From the IMG/VR virus record IMGVR_UViG_3300045738_002455, positions 1-44,396 of that record: 44,396 nt of DNA; one strand, given 5' to 3'. This DNA is from a virus. The translations under genes were made by a program, and so were the position numbers. This document shows, one piece after another, positions 41,154 to 44,396 of the stretch. Position 1 is the stretch's first letter. Every line of letters starts with the position of its first letter. The notes beneath the pieces were generated by a model that worked only from the letters and a program-made list of their open reading frames with translations, did no database searches and was not told where the DNA came from.

Positions 41154-41420
41154 ATGAGTGACGAATCTAAGGTTTTATTCGGTTTATGCGATCAATGCGG
41201 CGAAGGCGATTGTGAGTGTGACGAAAATGAAAGCGGTGTAGAAATCGATTTTTTTGGCAATAGAGTCTCTTGGGTTTATTCATGTGACGACTATTTAATT
41301 AGCTTTTATCTTAACGGTGAAGAGATCACCTGTTGGTCAATAGAAACGGAAGCTCAGGTAGTTGTCATTGATTTTATGAAAACGTGGAATCTTGCTCAAA
41401 AAAGTAACCCGCAAAAGTAG
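41154..41420 (+). CDS. Hypothetical protein with Cys-rich N-terminus
   Basis: The 88-residue acidic protein has CDQCGEGDCEC near its start, a possible zinc knuckle, then beta-strands (VSWVYSCDDYLISFYLNGEEITCWSI). It has its own promoter and AAGAAGG site. No family known. It ends at the ssrA-like sequence at 41417. Confidence 0.62.
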   Translation: MSDESKVLFGLCDQCGEGDCECDENESGVEIDFFGNRVSWVYSCDDYLISFYLNGEEITCWSIETEAQVVVIDFMKTWNLAQKSNPQK

Positions 41421-41463
41421 TTTTTTTGGACGCGGATTCGATTCCCTACAAGGGATTCGAATC
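41417..41463 (+). repeat. Third ssrA 3'-end-like sequence with inverted core arms
   Basis: Positions 41417-41446 match tmRNA 932-961 at 27 of 30 bases, across the start of the att core. Then GGATTCGATTCCC is followed, after 5 bases, by GGGATTCGAATCC, an inverted copy with one mismatch. Such paired arms with a short spacer look like tyrosine-recombinase core sites. It may be an old att site or accessory site; a terminator use is also possible since the sequence continues AATAATTTT. Confidence 0.6.
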
Positions 41464-41490
41464 CAATAATTTTATAGAAGGTATGGTAAA

Positions 41491-41688
41491 ATGTTATCAG
41501 TAGTGCCAATATCAAAATACTGTGAACTATCAGGCGAAAAAGTTCGGACTGTCCAAGCCCGTATAGAGCGTGGCGTGTGGCAAGAAGGCAAGCATGTTCA
41601 CAAAGTTAAAAATGTTAAAGAACGATTCGTTGATCTGGTGGAGATTGAGAAATGGGTAAGAAATGGTGGAGGCTTCCGAGCGGCATAA
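41491..41688 (+). CDS. xis: Excisionase
   Basis: The 65-residue protein is a small winged-helix recombination directionality factor: PISKYCELSGEKVRTVQARIERGVWQEGKHVHKVKNVKERFVDLVEIEKWV. Xis bends attachment-site DNA to favour excision. It overlaps the integrase start by 37 bases. Confidence 0.82.
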   Translation: MLSVVPISKYCELSGEKVRTVQARIERGVWQEGKHVHKVKNVKERFVDLVEIEKWVRNGGGFRAA

Positions 41689-42839
41689 CTATTCGTGACA
41701 ATGCCAAGAGTCAATCAATACGAGTTGATTTTTTGTATAAAGGTGTTCGGTGTCGTGAGACATTGGGCCTTGATGTTACGAAAGCCAATATTACCTGGGC
41801 CGGTAACTTGGTCGGTGAAATTCGCAACAATATAGAACGTGACACTTTTCACTATGCTGAGTACTTCCCGAACTCGCCAAAGCTTAAAGTCTTTGGCGCA
41901 GCAACAAGCAAAGCAACAGTACTATCTTATATAGAAGAACTAATTCACCAGGGCGAAACGGTCCGTAAACTTTCCCACACGACAACCGAAGGTTATAACA
42001 AGGGCAAAAATGCTCTTAAACCTCTTCATAAACTTTTAGTTACTAAGATCACGCCAAAAGAAATAGCCAATTGGATCAAAGAGCGAAACAAGTCAGTATC
42101 ACCGAAAACCATTACTAATCATAAAAGCGTATTGGATCTTGCCTTAGATCAGGCCGTGACAGACCAAGTAATACAATTCAATCCTTCACGCCAAGTTAAC
42201 ACTAATCAATACATCACTAAAAAAATCGTTAATGCGCGTAATGAAGATGATGATGATATCGACGTTTTTACACCCGATGAATTAAACGCTATTTACCAAC
42301 AGTGCCGACCGGCAGAATTAAACATTGTGCAATTTTGGGTTAACACTGGTGTCCGTTCTGCCGAATGGCCAGCGTTAAAATGGGTAGATGTAGACTTTGT
42401 ACATGAGCAAGTGCATGTAGTTGAATCATACTCGCAAGGCATCACTAAGCCCACCAAGACTAAAAACAAAAGATTTATACCATTAAATGTTGAAGCATTG
42501 TCAGCGCTTAAGCGACAAAAAGAATTAACGTTTTTACATAGTGAGTATGTTTTTTTAAATGATCAGGGTAAACAGTGGGAGCATGAAAGTTTTCGCAAAC
42601 ATCGTTGGCAAGCAAGAATATTAAAAGCGGCTGGTGTTCGTTATCGTTACCCTTATCAATTGCGTCACACTTTCGCTACTAAGCATATTTCACAAGAAGT
42701 GCATTTATGGAAAATTGCTAATTGGATGGGCCATAAAAATACGGAAATGATCTATCGTCATTATGGTAGTTTCATCGAAGCATACGAAAAGCCGAAGCCT
42801 ACAATAAATAAATCAAAATTAATTAATGTTAAAACTTGA
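41652..42839 (+). CDS. int: Tyrosine integrase of the ssrA-type (DUF3596 arm-binding)
   Basis: The 395-residue recombinase lies next to attR and Xis and most likely catalyses insertion into ssrA. The N-terminus (PSGITIRDNAKSQSIRVDFLYKGVRCRETLGL) is a DUF3596-like arm-binding domain. Catalytic residues: Arg235 (TGVRSAEW), Lys in KNKRFIPL, Arg338 (PYQLRHTFAT; Tyr335 replaces the first His, as common in this group), His361 (MGHKN) and Tyr371 (YRHYGSF). The TGGCACCGAT repeats are its likely arm sites. Confidence 0.93.
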   Translation: MGKKWWRLPSGITIRDNAKSQSIRVDFLYKGVRCRETLGLDVTKANITWAGNLVGEIRNNIERDTFHYAEYFPNSPKLKVFGAATSKATVLSYIEELIHQGETVRKLSHTTTEGYNKGKNALKPLHKLLVTKITPKEIANWIKERNKSVSPKTITNHKSVLDLALDQAVTDQVIQFNPSRQVNTNQYITKKIVNARNEDDDDIDVFTPDELNAIYQQCRPAELNIVQFWVNTGVRSAEWPALKWVDVDFVHEQVHVVESYSQGITKPTKTKNKRFIPLNVEALSALKRQKELTFLHSEYVFLNDQGKQWEHESFRKHRWQARILKAAGVRYRYPYQLRHTFATKHISQEVHLWKIANWMGHKNTEMIYRHYGSFIEAYEKPKPTINKSKLINVKT

Positions 42840-42896
42840 TGGTTGCGCGCAACTCATTTATGATTAAGCTCTTAGTCAACCTAAATAGGATTAACG

Positions 42897-43271
42897 ATGG
42901 ATTATAATTTTAAGCCTGGCGAAGTTGTAGTAACTGGTTGGAACAGCAAAAGACAAGGAACGTGGAGCTTAAAGCCTGAGTATGGCGTTAAGGTCGTGCA
43001 TATACCAACTGGAATTATCGTTACTTGTGAAGAAGAAAGGTCACAACATAGGAATAGGCACCTAGCATTTATGGAACTTCAAATACAAATAAGGAACCTA
43101 ATGGATAAGCCACTAACAAATACCGAGAAGTCGGTGCTTTTTCGTAAGCGCAATGCTGAACTTGGCCGTTCTGAGCTTCGCGGAATTTGGGCCACTGATG
43201 ATGAAAAGGCTTCACTAAAAGAAATCATTAAAGCTGAACTCGATAATATGCGCAAGGAAGATGATAAATGA
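42897..43271 (+). CDS. Release-factor-like protein lacking GGQ
   Basis: The 124-residue protein has GVKVVHIPTGIIVTCEEERSQHRNRHLAFMELQIQI at about residues 30-65, very close to the bacterial class I release-factor segment (VRITHLPTGIVV.CQDERSQHKN). The preceding GGQ, which catalyses peptide release, is replaced by KRQ (GWNSKRQGTW). The codon-recognition domain is absent. Small RF-like phage proteins may bind the ribosome without hydrolysis or have a new role. Its location in an ssrA-inserted element is suggestive. Matches are by eye. Confidence 0.6.
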   Translation: MDYNFKPGEVVVTGWNSKRQGTWSLKPEYGVKVVHIPTGIIVTCEEERSQHRNRHLAFMELQIQIRNLMDKPLTNTEKSVLFRKRNAELGRSELRGIWATDDEKASLKEIIKAELDNMRKEDDK

Positions 43272-43696
43272 ACACTAAGCCCACTAAAGAACTAATCGAA
43301 CAAATAAGTAAATTTTCAGACAATGAAGTGATCATTGACCAACTTAAAGCTCTTGATGATGAATTGGTCGGTGAACTAGACTACCCATCTGAAAGCGTTT
43401 ACTGGTTGCGAGAAGCGAGAAGCCAGTTAGATGGCATGTTTAGTTTGCTAATGGATATTAAAAAAGCTGAGCTAGTGAGTGGGTTCGAGCAAGAGCATAA
43501 TGAAGCAGAGCCGATTAACGAGGTTGCAAGTTCAGGGCTGAGTACGGCAGTATGCAACCTATTAAATAATGCAAACCTGTACACCAAGGCTGAAGTATCT
43601 AAATTTTTCGGTAACTATTTCTTGTCAATAAACGGCATGGGCGAACAAAGGATCAAAGAAGTAAAAGCTTGGCTGTCCGAAGAAAGTCATAAATAG
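43268..43696 (+). CDS. RNA polymerase alpha-CTD-like protein
   Basis: The C-terminal 53 residues (86-138: VASSGLSTAVCNLLNNANLYTKAEVSKFFGNYFLSINGMGEQRIKEVKAWLSE) resemble the helix-hairpin-helix core of RNA polymerase alpha-CTD (LS.R..NCLKN.NI.T..DL...... NLG.KSL.EIK). The N-terminal part is an acidic helix. It overlaps the previous gene as ATGA. It may contact UP-element DNA or activators, or be a generic HhH DNA-binding protein. Confidence 0.55.
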   Translation: MNTKPTKELIEQISKFSDNEVIIDQLKALDDELVGELDYPSESVYWLREARSQLDGMFSLLMDIKKAELVSGFEQEHNEAEPINEVASSGLSTAVCNLLNNANLYTKAEVSKFFGNYFLSINGMGEQRIKEVKAWLSEESHK

Positions 43697-43710
43697 AAAA
43701 ACGAACGATA

Positions 43711-43730
43711 TGGCACCGATTCGGCACCTA
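43711..43730 (+). repeat. Putative integrase arm-type sites, right pair
   Basis: TGGCACCGAT (43711-43720) is followed 11 bases on by the weaker CGGCACCTA. It is the attR counterpart of the doublets at 1057 and 1166. Confidence 0.6.
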
Positions 43731-43774
43731 AAATAACAAAACACCAAAAACAGTAGCCTGTAGCGATTTAGTCG

Positions 43775-43802
43775 GGGGGTTCGATTCCCCCCCGCTCCAC
43801 CA
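43775..43802 (+). other. attR: attR core (displaced ssrA 3' end)
   Basis: These 28 bases are identical to 947-974. They are the original 3' end of ssrA, now cut off from the gene by the prophage. The next base is A here versus C at attL, which sets the boundary. Confidence 0.93.
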
Positions 43803-43856
43803 AAATAAAGACCTTTTTTAGTTTATTCGTTATACCTAGTAACTTATAAATTTGGC

Positions 43857-43909
43857 CATAGTCTGGTAACAGACTATGATAAAAAAAACCGCTTAATTGC
43901 GGTTTTTTT
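43857..43909. terminator. Hairpins after attR, probably the old ssrA terminator
   Basis: CATAGTCTG-GTAA-CAGACTATG (43857-43878) is a perfect 9-bp inverted repeat. Then a bidirectional terminator follows (CCGC/GCGG with runs of eight A and seven T, 43881-43909). The displaced ssrA gene would have ended here. Confidence 0.7.
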
Positions 43910-43992
43910 ATGTCTGGAGTTTAATGTATACCTGACCCCATTGAATATATTATGTCTGGAGTTTAATGTATACCTGACCCCATTGAATATAT
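43909..43992. repeat. 42-bp perfect tandem duplication
   Basis: Positions 43909-43950 and 43951-43992 are identical and contain TGTATACCTGACCCCA. From memory, GGGGTCAGGTATACATTAA-like strings accompany IS200/REP-associated tyrosine transposase genes; no transposase is visible here. Confidence 0.9.
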
Positions 43993-43993
43993 T

Positions 43994-44038
43994 GATTTAA
44001 ATATAACGCATTAATCGGTAATGCATTATATTTAAATC
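43994..44038. promoter_or_regulatory. 45-bp palindromic operator of the HipB-like gene
   Basis: The 20-base arms GATTTAAATATAACGCATTA and its reverse complement (one mismatch) flank ATCGG. Related half-sites recur around 44066-44076 and over the start codon (44094-44108). A promoter TTGATA (44043-44048), 17 bases, TATATT (44066-44071) lies between them. Confidence 0.75.
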
Positions 44039-44102
44039 ATTATTGATACAACAATACTTATGAGTTATATTTAACGCATAAGCAGACAATGACTTAAATA
44101 TA

Positions 44103-44396
44103 ATGCATAAAGATACTGATTTACTACTAATATCAATTGGTAAGCTTGTTAAGAGTGTAAGATCTGAAACAATGGATCAAACCGAACTTGGAAAAAGAGT
44201 AGGTGTAAGTCGTACAACAATATCATCTATTGAACGTGGTATTGGAGTGAATTCTAAAGCATTATTTAAAGTAATCTCCTTTTTAGATTTAGCGGAGCTA
44301 ATACAAGAAGCAGTTAATGAACGTTTTGAATTACTTGAAGTTAACCGCTCACGCAAATCGAGAAAGACTCGTGAGGAACTATCCAATGACTTCTAG
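44103..44396 (+). CDS. HipB-like XRE-family regulator
   Basis: This host gene to the right of attR encodes 97 residues with an XRE helix-turn-helix (IGKLVKSVRSETMDQTELGKRVGVSRTTISSIERG, residues about 11-45). The size, start and sequence style fit HipB-type antitoxins, which pair with a HipA kinase; the partner would lie beyond the window. Operator half-sites upstream, and one over the start codon, indicate self-repression. It is complete: the stop TAG ends at the last base. Confidence 0.78.
   Translation: MHKDTDLLLISIGKLVKSVRSETMDQTELGKRVGVSRTTISSIERGIGVNSKALFKVISFLDLAELIQEAVNERFELLEVNRSRKSRKTREELSNDF

Overview
The window is a complete, lambda/HK97-type siphovirus prophage of about 42.8 kb inserted into the 3' end of a bacterial tmRNA gene (ssrA), with a little host chromosome on each side. 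The host looks like a low-GC marine gammaproteobacterium of the order Alteromonadales (Colwellia, Thalassotalea or Pseudoalteromonas relatives). This rests on the gammaproteobacterial tmRNA (tag ANDETFALAA), the smpB-ssrA order and the AT-rich codon use; genus is a guess.

Layout. Host smpB (46-531) and ssrA (625-974) open the window. A 28-bp core identical at 947-974 and 43775-43802 gives attL and attR, so the phage-derived left end has rebuilt the tmRNA 3' end. Integrase arm-type repeats (TGGCACCGAT, 11-bp period) lie inside both ends. From 24198 leftward to 1528 runs the late operon on the minus strand: endolysin, an alpha/beta hydrolase, a membrane PAS-like protein, HNH nuclease, terminase, portal, protease, capsid, connectors, tail tube, frameshifted tail chaperones, tape measure, tail tip J with an intein-like tail, and a repeat-rich tail fibre. 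From 32982 leftward to 24579 lies the early minus-strand region: Cro, small ORFs, an O-like initiator with iterons, a DnaC-like loader, an internal tyrosine recombinase, a HAD phosphatase, a nuclease, a lambda-Q-like antiterminator and a very structured non-coding segment (25141-25440). A divergent cI repressor (33080) and a lipoprotein moron follow on the plus strand.

The plus-strand operon from 35007 to 40947 carries a LuxR-type HTH, unknown proteins, an RdgC-FtsK gamma fusion, a coiled-coil protein, a Dam-like methylase and a MazG-like protein. The right end (41491-43696) holds excisionase, integrase, a release-factor-like protein without GGQ and an RNA polymerase alpha-CTD-like protein. 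After attR come a 42-bp tandem duplication and a HipB-like regulator with a large palindromic operator.

How it works together: CI and Cro act at operators between 32983 and 33079. Q probably lets polymerase read through two tandem terminators just before the endolysin gene and further ones inside the late operon, much as at lambda pR'-tR'. The most unusual items are the RdgC-FtsK gamma fusion, the release-factor-like and alpha-CTD-like genes of a tmRNA-integrated element, a third ssrA-like sequence just before the integrase, the Hint-like end of J, and the structured RNA candidate. All functions are inferred by reading the sequence; no database search was run.
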